Shown piece by piece: positions 45,620 through 57,386 of a stretch of 64,000 nt of DNA. A program made the position numbers and the translations under genes. The notes beneath the pieces were generated by a model that did no database searches, had not been told where the DNA came from, and worked only from the letters and a program-made list of their open reading frames with translations. Source of the stretch: Imbricaverruca yamaguchii (taxonomy: Eukaryota; Arthropoda; Thecostraca; Neoverrucidae). Position 1 is the first letter of the stretch, and every line of letters starts with the position of its first letter. The DNA lies in contig JAOTOL010001660.1 of the NCBI GenBank assembly GCA_034440575.1, positions 248,001-312,000 on the forward strand. Direction: 5' to 3'.

Positions 45620-47666
45620 TTTTACTCCGTATATGCTGCTTTGGAGGTGGAAGGCTTCCCCTTCCTGTGTTTGGCCACCACTTTCAGGAGGTACTGTTGC
45701 TGGACCTCGTCCTTGGTGATGATCGAGTTGAAGGAGGTGGCCAAGGCGATACCTCTCTCCGCCGCGTCGTTGACTACCTTCATCTGCGAGACGTTCCTCT
45801 TCATGTCCAGGAAGGTGGCTTCAGTCTCCCATGTCTCGGGACTCTTCTCCAAGAGGGTTACCACTTCTTCCTCCCGTCCAGGAAGAAGGCTATCCAGGGT
45901 CATCCTGGTCCTGGATGTCACGAGATCCTTCAGGTCAATGTCCGGGGAGAACCTCTTCCCGTCCAGTCCCTTGAGGCCTTTTCTCTCACGTCTGAACAGA
46001 TTCCTGACCATGGCCTCCTTCTCCTCATTGCTGATTCTCTCGTCCATGAAGGACAGAGCCACAAGGTCCTCCGAGACGTACCAAAGGCGACGACGGAAGG
46101 CTTTGAGCGCCACGCCCGCCACCCTTGGTTTGGAAGATCCGTCGAGAAAGGTCTCGCATGAACAGGAAGTCCGCTGAGGGGAGCTTGTTGAGGGACCATG
46201 GCCTCATTCCACTTTGTGGCGTACAGGAGGGCAACGAAGAGGGAAATGTCCTCCATGGCCTGCAGCTCGTGAGCGGTCAGCTTTACATGGCCTCGGAAGA
46301 GGAAGAACTTCAGATCGTAAATTCCCTTGGCCATCCACCTGGCTTGGTGGAAGGCACCTGGGGCCCGGAACCTGTAGTCTTTCCCGAGGTCTCCTCCCAA
46401 GAGCAGGTACGAGAGCCAAAGGAGTTCTTCCTAGTCCTCCCTCGGTGTGAGTGCCGCCCTCCAGAGCACTCTTCAGCTCGTGGAGGGCTCGCTCTCTGTG
46501 CTCTGAGAGCTTCCCGATCAAAAGAGCATGGAGGCTCTCTTTTTACATGGCAGAGCTCCAAGAAGACTGGTCAATTAAGCTCCAACGATCCCTAAATCGA
46601 ACGAAGAGAGGGATGTTCGGTCCTCGGGAGGGTCCGTAGGAGTCCTTGAACACGTTCCCCATGACGACCTCCAGCACGTGGTGTCGGCAGGCCACCCAGA
46701 GGAGCTCGTGTCCAAGGCCTTCCTAGATCTTCACACAGGCTCCTTCATATAGCCACGTGTTTGATGCCGTCGTGTCGAACACCAAGCCCTGAACTCTGGT
46801 CTGCAACTGAGCCTCCGAGATCGCCTTGAGGACAGCCTCTCCCTGAGCCGTGCCTGTGCTGCAGGGTATCTTGGGGACTCCCAGGAGATGTTTCCTTCCC
46901 CAGCCATGACCAGGTTGGCGATTCGGTCGACCTGGTCCTTGCCCGACAGGTCAGGAAGTAACTTCCCGTGCCAGTGGACAGGGACAGGAATCCCATCAGG
47001 AATGTTTATCGTTTCCGACTTGGCAATGGCCTCCCGATTCCTGATTTTGTGGCGTCGGATGGTGCTGCGAGACAAAGAGAGACTCCACAGGTCCTGTTCG
47101 GATGCCGACGCAAATGCTCCCATCGTCCCCATCGCCACCCGGTCCGAAAGCTTGAACCGATCCAAGGTGGAGGTGATGTCCCCAGAGGGCAAGGCTGTGG
47201 ATTTTGCTCCCTCGACATTACTCATTTTCGGGTGACTTGGACCGGTGAAGTCTACATCACTGTCGTCTGTTTCCCCGGCGGCGGAGGACGAATGCGAGGT
47301 CAGGCAGTCAGACGGTACGACGGAGGTCATGGCTTCCTTTTCCTTCTTCGAGCGATCCTTCCTCATCTCTTCTGCCCGCTCCCTTTTCTTCTTCCTCTCT
47401 TGGGCCTCAACTGTGACGCAGTCCAAGCCCGCCATGGACGAAGTCGCTCGGTCCTCCCGCTGGCTGTGAAGAAAGGCTTTGTCCTCCTCCACGGTCATCC
47501 GATCGAGGGCATCACTGCTCGCGACGTCGAATAGGACCTCCAGTTCCCCCTTGAACATTTCTTCTTTCATACGGGCGGTCTCAGATACCCGTTTCCGATG
47601 TTTTTGGAGGGACTCATTCTTGGCCATCAGGTTGAAGAGTTTGCGTGACTTTACTTCATTTTCCAT
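45620..47666 (-). pseudogene. Transposase-like gene, nearly full length but broken (family recalled, superfamily unassigned)
   Basis: The minus-strand reading starts at ATG 47664-47666 (MENEVKSRKLFNLMAKNESL). It passes LFDVASSDALD and EEDKAFLHSQRED, then an acidic/basic coiled region, then INIPDGIPVPVHWHGKLLPD and LSGKDQVDRIANLVMAG. After a frameshift near 46880 it reads GLVFDTTASNT and LLWVACRHHVLEVV, with two in-frame stops. Further frameshifts lead to APGAFHQARWMAKGIYDLKF and a C-terminal 166-codon frame ending AYTE before TAA at 45622. The combination LFD.A..DAL, EED..FL..QR, PVHWDGKLLPDL, FDTT.SNTG, CRHH and GA.H.ARWMAK recalls a multicopy protein family of invertebrates (hydra, aphids, spiders), probably transposon-encoded. 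At least four frameshifts and two stops show it is dead but fairly recent. Confidence 0.65.
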
Positions 47667-47686
47667 TTTTGTTCAATGTATGTTCT

Positions 47687-49008
47687 TTAACACGCGTCCT
47701 GGAGGGCCTCTGAAAATTACGCGCACTGCAGGGGGAGGGGCGATTCCGCCCTGTAAGATATCGGCTCTTATTAAGGATAGAGCAACGAAATTCACAGGGT
47801 AGATGGGCACCATAGTTAACTCTATTGTGTGCAACGTTCATGATGTTAGGTCAATATCTTCAATGTCAAATGAGGTCAAAATAGCATAATTTTCTGGTTT
47901 TGCGTGTTTGGCTTGTCATTGTTATCGATCGCTGTAATTGTGTCTAAATGCTCCAAAATTGGCATTAATGATGTTTTGGACATTACGAATGATGCAATAC
48001 ATATGCCAGATCCGCCATTTGACCTCAGGTCACCTATATAGGAGCACTTTATCAGGTCATTACCTGCTCCAGTTACCGGAAGCGGGCTGCCCACCAGACT
48101 TCTCCGTTGGGCGGCTCGGCACAATGGGCTTCGCAAAGCAAGGAGTGAAATACATGTATAAAGTATAGAAACGCTTGGACACACAATGGCAAACAGTAGA
48201 TTTCCGGATGTGTAGAGAGTAACATGCAAAGTGACATCAATCGCATGACAGTAATATCCATTTATGACAAAATTCCAGTTGACCAAGTGTAGTTCCATTA
48301 GCCTGTCATGATGACCTCGGCGACCTAAATTATATAGCATACCAATATGCATCAAGCAAGTCGCTTGTGTTGTTAAGAACACTTCCATTTTTCCAATATA
48401 CGGGAAGCGCATCAGCGGCGATTTTTGTGGTCTGGCGCTGCGAATTAAAAAAAAAAGTTAATGGCCTCTAACTTACAAGCTTTTCGGACGATTTTCAGTT
48501 TTCTTGCTTTAAACGATGCGTTGGTCATTTCCAAGTAGGTACGGAACAAATGGCGTATATCGGCAGGTACAATATGGAGTTATGTACGATAAATCGGAGG
48601 AATGGGCGGATTTCGCCCTCCACCCCTCTTGAGCATGTGTTAACCTGTCATGAACTTGACCTGACTTGACCTCGGTGACCTGACATGACTTTCAAACAAT
48701 GTAGCATATCAATATACATAAAACAAGTCGCTAGTGTTGCCAAAAACACTTCCTTTTTACCAATATACGGGAAGCGCATGAGCACCGATATTGGTGGTCT
48801 GGCACTGAGAAATTTGTTGACTTTACCGACCCCTAACTCGAAAAATATTCGGTTGATGTTTGTTCTTCTTACCTTAAGCAACGTGTCCATAATTTCTAAG
48901 CAGATATGCAAACAATGGCATATATCGGCTAGTAAAATCTAGAGGTATCTACGAAAAACCGGACGGGTGGGCGGATTTCGCCCCCCCCTCCTCCAGGGCG
49001 CGTGTTAA
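47687..49008 (+). mobile_element. Composite TTAA element, family C, with internal partial duplication
   Basis: The left end ttaacacgcgtcctggagg and the right end ctccagggcgcgtgttaa are inverted repeats with TTAA. A further terminus-like gcatgtgttaa lies at 48633-48643. The part from about 48302 to 48640 is repeated, diverged, at 48650-49008 (tatacgggaagcgcat, tatatcggc, then gggcggatttcgccc in both). Thus one element carries a duplicated right half. The left end is about 20 bp from the ATG of the transposase-like gene on the minus strand. Confidence 0.65.
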
Positions 49009-51949
49009 AAACAGGCTATCCTAGGTTTGTGTGTGCAAAACGTTGATTTTGTGGTGCAATGTTTTTTTTTTAAATGTTTTATTAAGTTCCTCGAAAGGAT
49101 GGTTTGGCCACGCTTTTTATGTGATGTGATGTGAAGTTTTGTTTGTTTGTTCTTTTTACATAATTCTTGGTGATATATCACTTCACCAAGGACCCTTTGT
49201 TGATGTTATGTTGCTCTTTATCTTAAACGTAAGCATTTCCAGCACATATGGGTGATCACATCTTCATAATCTAGTTCGTTAGGCGTCATGAGCGGAAATA
49301 ATGCCGGTGGCGCTGCTCTGGTGGTGGTTGGTAAAGGAACACCATCATGGTGGGTTTTCTACTGTAAATGCTTTATTCTAGTTTCTAGAGGAGCAAGAGT
49401 AACTTCCAATGGTCAAATTTGAACAGCATTGAAACACACTCTCTTCTGATATACATTTCGGTGTGTTACCAAATAATGTCACCGTGTCACTTCGCCCTCA
49501 AATGGAAATGGGAGCAATTGCCCCTTCAACTCCTGGGAAAAAAAATACGCAGTGTCATGTTCTCGTCATATATCTTCTGTGTAATGCGATGACAACTTAC
49601 AATGTTCTTTATTAAACGAAAATCGAACTGGTTATACGTTGATAAATAGCTTTCATGAAGATTTCGCTCTGCCATTCCAGGATTTATGTCCCATTATTAC
49701 ATTGTATTGCTTTAAATGGTATAACAGATGTTCTACATTAGCGAATTCATTTCGAACGGCCCCAAATAAATCGCCATTAAATCTGCTGCCTTCTCGTGCC
49801 ATACTAGACTTCTCTTTATAGACTTATCTAAACCTTGTCATTTTTCACCTCTGGACATGCAGCTTTCAGACATTATTGACGCTCTGGCATGGCTCGATGC
49901 GCGTCAAGCGCCAACATTTGCTGCCCAGAGAACCGGTAGGGCCGCTGAGCGGCGGCACGGCAAAATATAGTTGCAGCCTTGATTGATGCTAAGCAACATC
50001 GTCTCTGCGACGCCAAAATTGTTTGGGAGAAATTAACAGTTGTAGATGCATTTTTTCCATTCAACGCCCATAAGTGTAATGTTCTTAAACTATGTCCAGT
50101 GATCATGTCGGCTTTATCTCCAATGCTGGCGGAAATAATGCCAGGCACATCACGCATCCTTTCAGAATGAATCTGATATGATATGAAGGTTGCTTCATCA
50201 TGATATAGATATCGGATTCCCTCAAAGTACCTGCACCCAAGAGTACCCACAAGAAGAAAACACTCATCTTAAACGTGCAGATCATATTATTTTGGTTCAT
50301 CACCAGGGTGCATTCGGCGTAAATACCACATTTAAAATTAGCATCACATTAGGAACCAGCATTACCGGTGAAACTTGCTATAGTATGACATAGCTACACC
50401 TCAGGAAGCAGGACTGGAAAAACTAGTGGTCTTGGAGTATGTCCTCATCCGGAGCATAATCTCTGTAGTGCCATGGTGCCCTGATTATGTAATGAGTGGT
50501 GTCAGGTCAATGGGGTCAGAACATAGAAGTGAAAAAAGGGTGTTGAAAGGGTGTCCGTGGGGATGAATCATCCAGGAAATTTGTTGTAATTTCAGAAACT
50601 GACTTCAGCAAAAGCGTCCCAAAACTGAATTAATATATAATGTAATGTATTCGTATTATTGATCACTGGTGTTAAACATGAATTTTTTATCACGAGAAAA
50701 ACAGATTCTGCTCTTGGGAGGACGAAAAAATAGAACTGTGTTTTTAAATCCAAATTGACGACCTTCAAGGCCGCGGAATATCATCACCTCTTACTTCCAA
50801 GCATGGTTTAATCATGTTCGATGAGGAATGCAAACCAATGGTTGTCTAACAACGCACAAAAATTGCACACAAACACGAAGGATGTTTCTTTGCTTGAACA
50901 AAAAAAAACAGGATGAAAATGATCCCACAAGATGCTCATACATTGAGGAAAATGTGGAGGGAAATGCTCATGCATTTTCCTCCACATCCCAGATTTCAAA
51001 GTAAAATTCCATTCCTGCATCTGACTAATTTTGTGTGTGTTTCAGATGAAGATGTGTATGCATGCATTTTGTTTCCATAGCAATGAATGGCAACAAATAT
51101 GGCAACCAATTGAAGCAATCGCACTTATGTAATTGGCATGCAGTTGTTGTCTTGTTGGGGTGAAATATAAAAATATAGGCCAGCTCACCCAGTGCATTGT
51201 TCTCCCAAACAACCTTTGGTCACATAGTTCAAATTTGCATTCTGCATGGAACTCGTACATATATTAAGGTAATACTTTCATAAGATAATGCGAGATAATA
51301 ATAATAAGATAATAATTAAGATAATAATAATAAATTGTGCTTTGCGTCCATAATTTTCGAAGCATGTGATTTTATGAATTTAAAAAAAAAACCGACAGGG
51401 GCTTCAGAGGATGGCATCAAAACACCTTTCAAAATCGGAGAACTTGTCAAAGGAGGGAAATGACGTATGAACTATCCGAAAATAGATTTTGTTACTAAGC
51501 TAGGCTTTTTACCCACCATTGACACAAAACATGCGAGACAGCTCACGGGTTCATCGGTGACAGTTTCGACCTTTTTCACCTCTGCGAGTGTCAGCGTACG
51601 AGACATTAACAAGGCATGAAACCTTTTTGCATGCTTTATTCATTATGATCAAGGATTGAATCAGGAAATCAGGAAATCAGGCAAAGGGCTGCAAAAGATT
51701 TGTTGCTATCACAGTGAACATTGATTTTGTATACCTTAAGCTAACTATTGAAGAAAAGCACGTTCTTACCTTCCAACCCCTGAAATTGGCTGGTGTACAA
51801 TTTGATCTTTTGGAACTGTTCGGTCTAAATTTAGCTGACTTCGACTATTCTCAGTGAAATTATTCCCATAGGGTGACTTCACATGGCTTGGGAACCACAT
51901 TGCACGCATTGCACTTCTTTCGAGAAACAACGTTTGTTTCCTTTATCTT
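49009..51949. other. No gene recognised
   Basis: 2.9 kb of AT-rich sequence with an aagataataat-type simple stretch near 51290-51330. No coding motif seen. Confidence 0.6.
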
Positions 51950-52813
51950 TCTTTCCGGTTAGATCCTCACGCCACGTCTCGGAGGGAGTTCAGACAAACA
52001 CCCCTCTAATCTCCAACCTAAGCGTCACACGAAAACGAAAGAGGTGTCATCGAAAAGCGACCGACAAGTAGGGCCAGAAACCACCTCAAAAGTTTTTGTT
52101 AAATGGCGTCACTATGGAGTCTATGTTTCCACAACTGACTTCATAATTTGGGCTCTGGGGATTATTTTTCATAATTTGGGCTTTTGGGCTTAGGATTTTG
52201 GCTCATTTTGGGTGATATTTGAAAAGAAAACACTTTTGTAATCAGAAAAGGAAGTTGAATTCGAATATGACCGCATCATTTTTGTCTACCCATATTTTTT
52301 TTGTTCAAGTTGCAAAATATTGAGTTTTAAATTTGTTTTCATTTATATTTTGTCTGATGATTAGAGCAGACTGTAAATTGTTGTTTTAAGTAAACTTGTT
52401 TTCATTTTTAATGCTTACTTCAGCCAGAATCTTTGATTTTAGCCATCATGGTCAAATATACAAAACTAATGTCATCAAAAACGGAAAATACCAAAGCTTC
52501 CCCGGATGCGGTTTGTTTCCTTCGTAAAGATAAGCAAATTCATTAAATTTCGTCTCATTAAAGTTTCATGAATAATTTTCATTAAATATCTTAATCCGTT
52601 AAAGCGTGACGACTGGTTGAACTTTTCGGGAGGTAACCTACCTTGACCTTGACCAACTTATTGACCCTAGATGACCTGACTTCAACATTTTCACACATGA
52701 CAAATTGGGGAAGGGTATGCCTAATTTCGGGGTGTTGCCGCGCGCCGTTCTTTCGTTATCCGCAGAACACCCTATTGGGGGGGGGGGCTCATATCAGCCC
52801 CCCACCCAGTTAA
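51950..52813 (-). mobile_element. TTAA element family B, inverted second copy
   Basis: The left side (cctcacgccacgtctcgg, acgaaaacgaaagaggtgtc) matches the right end of the 3633 element in reverse, and the right side (aaagcgtgacgactggttg, then ttatccgcag) matches its left end. It ends in a near-palindromic ggggctcatatcagcccc and ttaa at 52810-52813. The left TTAA is lost. Confidence 0.7.
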
Positions 52814-54499
52814 CAAAAAAGATCCCCTATTATCCTAACCTTCAAAATTAGCCGTAAGCTGATCTTATTTCCATTAAGTCATGCAACCGGTTTGCACTGT
52901 CTTCAGCACTAACGCATTATCACTCCCACGCTCAAAGCACCTATCTCAGTTCCCTATGACGACGAACAAGACTGCTCTGGCGCACAGCCCAGTAGGGTAC
53001 CCCCTCGCCTGGACCGTACATGGATGACATTACGAGAAACATCTGCGCAATAGAGCTGCGTGGTAGTTCTTGGGGGAAAAGCCAGCCTCGCTACAGTGAC
53101 AATAACATCTGATCAGCTCCTGGCCGGCAATAACATCGATCTGAGTGATGGAACTGGCTGTCTAGTGGCCGCCATGTCAGCACTCCTCGTCGTGTCAGCC
53201 ATCGACAACTTTACGCCTCACGTCATTACGTCGCAAAAGTTTGGCAAGCTCAAGTATCTTGCAAAGTGCACTTCAGTGGACGCGAGCACCCCCGCATACG
53301 TGCGCGAACTATTCCAATCGGTGCCAATGTGCTGCTGCATGCAGAGGAAAGAGCAAATACAACACTATGCTTTGATGTAGTGATTTCCTGTAATACTGAG
53401 GTCATGCATGCAAGTGTCAGTCGTACTAAAATATACATCATCCTACAGTAGAGATGCCCACACAATCTGAAATGTAAAAGAGCCATTCATGATCTGCAAT
53501 GAAAGATGGAGCGTTTAGCTGGCGCTTCTTGGCAACTGTCCTGATGTTCTATTTGCTCGACGATGGCGGATGGAGCTCCGCAAATGTCACGTCAGGTCAG
53601 CCAACCGAGATCGATGGAAGCGCCGGTGTGACATCATGAAAAGTTCGCCCTTTCAACGCCAACAATTAGCTCTGTGTGCGACCTGCGACACGAAACGACA
53701 GTAAGAAGTTCTGGAGCCGCGCGACTTTCATTTGCCTCTCTTCTTATGCATCCTGACAGCAGGATTAAATCCCAGTGTTGTCAGAACGGCTCCATGGAGG
53801 GATTTTAGGAGGCATGATCTGCCAGTTGTGCCATTCGATCAACGCTGTCCGAGCCTACTCGTGATGCTGCCGCTGCGGGCGACAGCTGTCCGAACCTGGC
53901 CCCGATGTTACCGCTGCTTAGCAATTTCTTTGCCTTGTCGAATCATGAAGCCTCTTGACAAGCTCGATAAGCCGTGAGAATGGGATTACAATGAGTCAGT
54001 CAAAGCGGACGTTGACTTCCCTATCCCAGCGGCTGAAGCTAGTTCAGCCTGTTCAAACCGGCTTAGGTTTTCTCGGGCTTGCGCCCCACACCCTGCGCGA
54101 GTGAACACGAGTACCGGAGGGGTATGAATCTGCCCTGCCCACACCTGTTTTATTTGCACGATATCGCATAAACTGGCGTGGATATTGTAATGCAATCGTG
54201 TGGCTTTACGAAACATTGATACGCGCATCCTATGCAAAAAGCAATTTCGAAATCACTTCCCAAACATAGAACTGCGTGGTTGCAAAGTCGACCGCCGTCT
54301 GCCCAGCGTTCAAGATCACACAGGTTTTGTTGGCGCGGCGCCGCGGAGGCACCACACCGCTGAATTTATACTGAAACTAGTTCACTGCTGTCGTAATCTG
54401 CCCTCTAAATGTGGGGCTTCTAGCTTTTGTAGTTTTCGGCAGTTGAGAGGGGAGGGAGAGGGTGGGGTGAATCCCCCCCCCCCACCGGTGCGCTTTATG
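52814..54499. other. No gene recognised
   Basis: The open frames (106 codons at 53060-53380; 100 codons at 54200-54502) show no recognisable domain. Confidence 0.55.
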
Positions 54500-54760
54500 T
54501 GAGAGGAATTCCGGCTCGAGTGTTCATAAATTTCCCACATTCAACTGCACTGAAAGCATGTAGCTCTAGTTTATGCCCACCACATACATTACAGACTCTG
54601 CCGTCCCTTCAGAGTCCACTGGTGTTGTCATCGATATCCATGACGATCGCTGTCGTCAAGTCTTTGTGCCCAAGCACTGCCCGGTGCGCCATCTTTTAAT
54701 AGAATGTCCAACTTTCTACTGAAGCCCGTTTTAGCCTGCAGTGTCTTGCCGCCATAATCA
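54500..54760 (+). mobile_element. Possible LINE C-terminal relic
   Basis: CPVRHLLIECPTFY at about 54680-54715 resembles the LTVRHLL.ECP.F C-terminal Cys/His block of LINE polyproteins. No RT motif is legible upstream, so this is weak. Confidence 0.25.
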
Positions 54761-55569
54761 CTCAACCGATATCCGATGCCTACCGACGTCATACTTACCG
54801 CACCGACCGAACGTACAGGCCACTGCTGCTTTTCCTGGCTGCCGAGCTTAGACTCGGGGGAAGGAAGGGGCCTCGGACTTCTTTGACGCGACCAGACGAG
54901 GTCCGGGGAACTGGCTTTTCCAAGGTGAAAGCTGTATGCTCTGAGGTACGTTTGAATGGCACCTGTGCAGTGGGGCGGGACCCTATCCCGAAGGGAATTG
55001 TAGTCATTATCTCCGTACAACTAGGGGAACAAAACTTTGTGAGACTACCCCAAGCCCTGACATACTATTTCCATGCCTGTCACCATCATACTGGAAATGG
55101 CAGCACCCATCACGTCTTGCATAGGTGCAATATTTTGAAATTTGCACAGGTGCTTCTCTGTCTGGCCCATTGCATAACGACATTGGAAGGGTGATTTTGC
55201 TATGCTGTTGTCCTGAAGTGGTATCTTACGAGTTGTATTCTGCGGTGTTGTAGGCTATGGAGATTAGCCTCACCCAGGAGACTGAAGGTAGTTGTGGTGC
55301 GGTTGTGCTCAGGTGATGGGGCGGAGTGCATGGCTTTGTATGCGTTCTAGTGAGGCAGTGTGTGAGGGGATCTATGGTCGGAGATGAACGCATTCTATTC
55401 CAGGATTGAACAACTCAGGGCGATATACATTTCGTGAGCGTAGCGCTGTCTACACCCCAGTCGCGACTGAAGATGCAACGCGAGAGATTTTAGACGCCTA
55501 GCTCAGCGCTGTTTTATAAAGCAATATGGGGCCGAAGTAGAGTCTGGAATAATTACTATGTCTTTGAAG

Positions 55570-56420
55570 GAGGCTTAAAAGGTGGATAATTCGCTAGCGT
55601 TAGCAGAGGGGTGTATGTGGTGGGATATATGTGATAAACCGAGAAAAGAGCATGGTGACAGATTTAGTGGGGGATATCTGTAACCCCCTTGGTAGCAACA
55701 TGCACCAATGTGGTTCATGGCGTGTTGTACAAAATTGTTGCCCTTATCTTCCGAGGGTGGGTGCACCAAATCACCAAATCACCGGCGTACAGATAATATT
55801 TTACATTGGGGAAAATCAGGGGGAGTTGGTCAAATGAAACGTTGATCATAATGAGTAATGGGGCTGTGGATAGGACGCTTCCTTGCGGGACGACTTGATC
55901 GAGAATATGGGGCCAGAATGAACGTTGCTACAACGAACGGTGCAGGACCGATTGTTGAGAAAGTTGGCGATGAAGGTGGCGATCGTACCAGTGATACCAA
56001 TTCAGTGTAAGTTTAATTCGAAGGGCAAAACTGTTACCCTTTATTAGACGCGTAATGTAGGTCTGGGAAAACGGCGATAGTTTGGAGTTTTACCGGGTTT
56101 AAATTAAAATTTAAAAACACAAAAAAAAAAAATATTATATTTACCTTTTCAATGGAAAAAAAAGGAATCCACACTGGGTTTAATCGACAACTTCGATAAG
56201 ATTATCAGCGGTACTTCGCATTTGCCGAAGACCGCTTTCAAAGGGAGCGGACATTTCGTTATTTTCAAGATAGGCTCTGATTCGTCCATTGACCATGTGC
56301 TCAGAGATTTTGCAAGCACAACTAGTGAGAGAGATGGGGCGGTAGCTGGAAGGGGGTGTCGAGGTTTAGAAGGCTTAGCGATGGGCATGATAGTGCCAGA
56401 ATACCAAGAGGCTGGGAAGT
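55570..56420 (-). mobile_element. LINE RT relic on the minus strand
   Basis: Reading leftwards from about 56410, the frame gives GTIMPIAKPSKPRHP, shifts by one base in a C-run, then reads SYRPISLTSCACKISEHMV and LENNEMSAPFESGLRQMRST. After a gap it gives VVPQGSVLST at about 55890 and motif C as YAGDLVIW near 55790 (YADDLVIW expected, second position D lost to G). Then a decayed stretch follows, reading GYRYPPLNLS near 55680. This is a Jockey/I-group RT by motif order. It is inactive, and probably belongs with the ORF1-like frame at 56596-57054. Confidence 0.7.
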
Positions 56421-56595
56421 ACCGTCAGTCCATACTTGATTTAGCGGCGCTGCTGTCGGTCCTTGGCTTCCAGCCCGAATCGGGGCCGGATGCGGTCCCT
56501 GGCAGGCCGCGCAACGGGTCTCATCCCACGCGCAGGCGTCTGTCGAACGCCACTGGGCACGGTACCCACATTCCGGATTCCGGGCCCAGCATGCC

Positions 56596-57054
56596 CTACT
56601 TTGGTGCCCGAAGCGCCGGCAGAAGGTGCGGCGGGCTTAGGGCTGGGGTCCACGGGCGGAGTGGAATTCGTAGGCTAGCCCTCCATGATGTGGGCGGGCG
56701 GGGGCGGGGTGAGTGTCCCGAAGCCGAGCTTTGGGGCGGAACCGGGGAGGGGCAGCGACCGAGGCGGAGCACCTCACACAGTTCATACGGGGCAAGTTCG
56801 GAGAGGAGCCCCTCTTCTGAGATGTGGATAAGGTCCGTGGCATATGCCGCCACGTGTGACATATTGAGTCGGTCGGCGATTTCCGCGGTGGCGTAGACGC
56901 CGATAATGTTGTTCATGGCGAGCAGGGCCCTGGCCTGGGACGCCTCCCTCACCCGGACTAGCAGGACCCCCAAGCTGAGCGCCTCGGCGGTGTCCACTTC
57001 GCCAGCCAAGCGGTCGATTTCCTGCCACATGGTGAACGGAAGGTTCTCAACCAT
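56596..57054 (-). mobile_element. LINE ORF1-like fragment
   Basis: A 152-codon frame on the minus strand begins MVENLPFTMWQEIDRLAGEV and continues with LLVRVREASQARALLAM, ADRLNMSHVAAYATDLI and EEGLLSELAPYELCEVLRL. The order NPF...I..L.GE......LLV.V....QA..LL......G......LN.S.GV....+L....EE.LL.EL resembles ORF1 RNA-binding proteins of arthropod Jockey/I LINEs by memory. After VLRL the frame turns proline- and arginine-rich and stops matching, suggesting a frameshift or deletion. The ATG lies about 20 bp from a SINE. Confidence 0.6.
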
Positions 57055-57072
57055 GGGCCTTCCTTGTCAGGT

Positions 57073-57386
57073 TTTTTAAATAATTTAATCCGAGTTGTTG
57101 CTGGGTGGCTTGAGGAGCCAGGGTTCTATTGCTAAGCATAGCTTGTTGCGTGAACCCTGGCCCCAGCACCCGATCCGTGAATTCCAATTCAACGGCAAAA
57201 TTTTGACCGAAAGTTTAACGTGCCGCCAATGCACCGACACGGCCACCTGGTAGCTCGTCCCCGACCTTATCAGGCCAGCTGCTGGGGACTAAATGCGAGC
57301 GCGCGAAGCGACTCGAACCCTGTGTTGCCAGTACAGGGGAGACCAGTACAGGCTAGCGCTCTAACCAACTGTGCTACCGGGGCGGC
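57073..57386 (-). mobile_element. tRNA-derived SINE, family 2, minus-strand copy
   Basis: Reverse-complemented, it begins gccgccccggtagcacag with an A-box-like stretch (ggtagcacagttggttagag) and a B box (gggttcgagtcg). A tRNA-unrelated body with ctgataaggtcggggacgag follows, ending in an AT-rich tail. The body matches 22175-22500 closely along its length. It lies next to the ORF1-like frame of the LINE. Confidence 0.8.

Noticed and set aside
45641..47534. Plus-strand frames of 156-188 codons
   Set aside because: They are antisense to the transposase-like gene on the minus strand.
53060..53380. 106-codon frame with a cysteine cluster near its end
   Set aside because: No recognisable domain, no splice context and no repeat support; chance openness cannot be excluded.
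56222..56896. 224-codon plus-strand frame
   Set aside because: It is antisense to a minus-strand LINE RT and ORF1 region whose motifs are clear.
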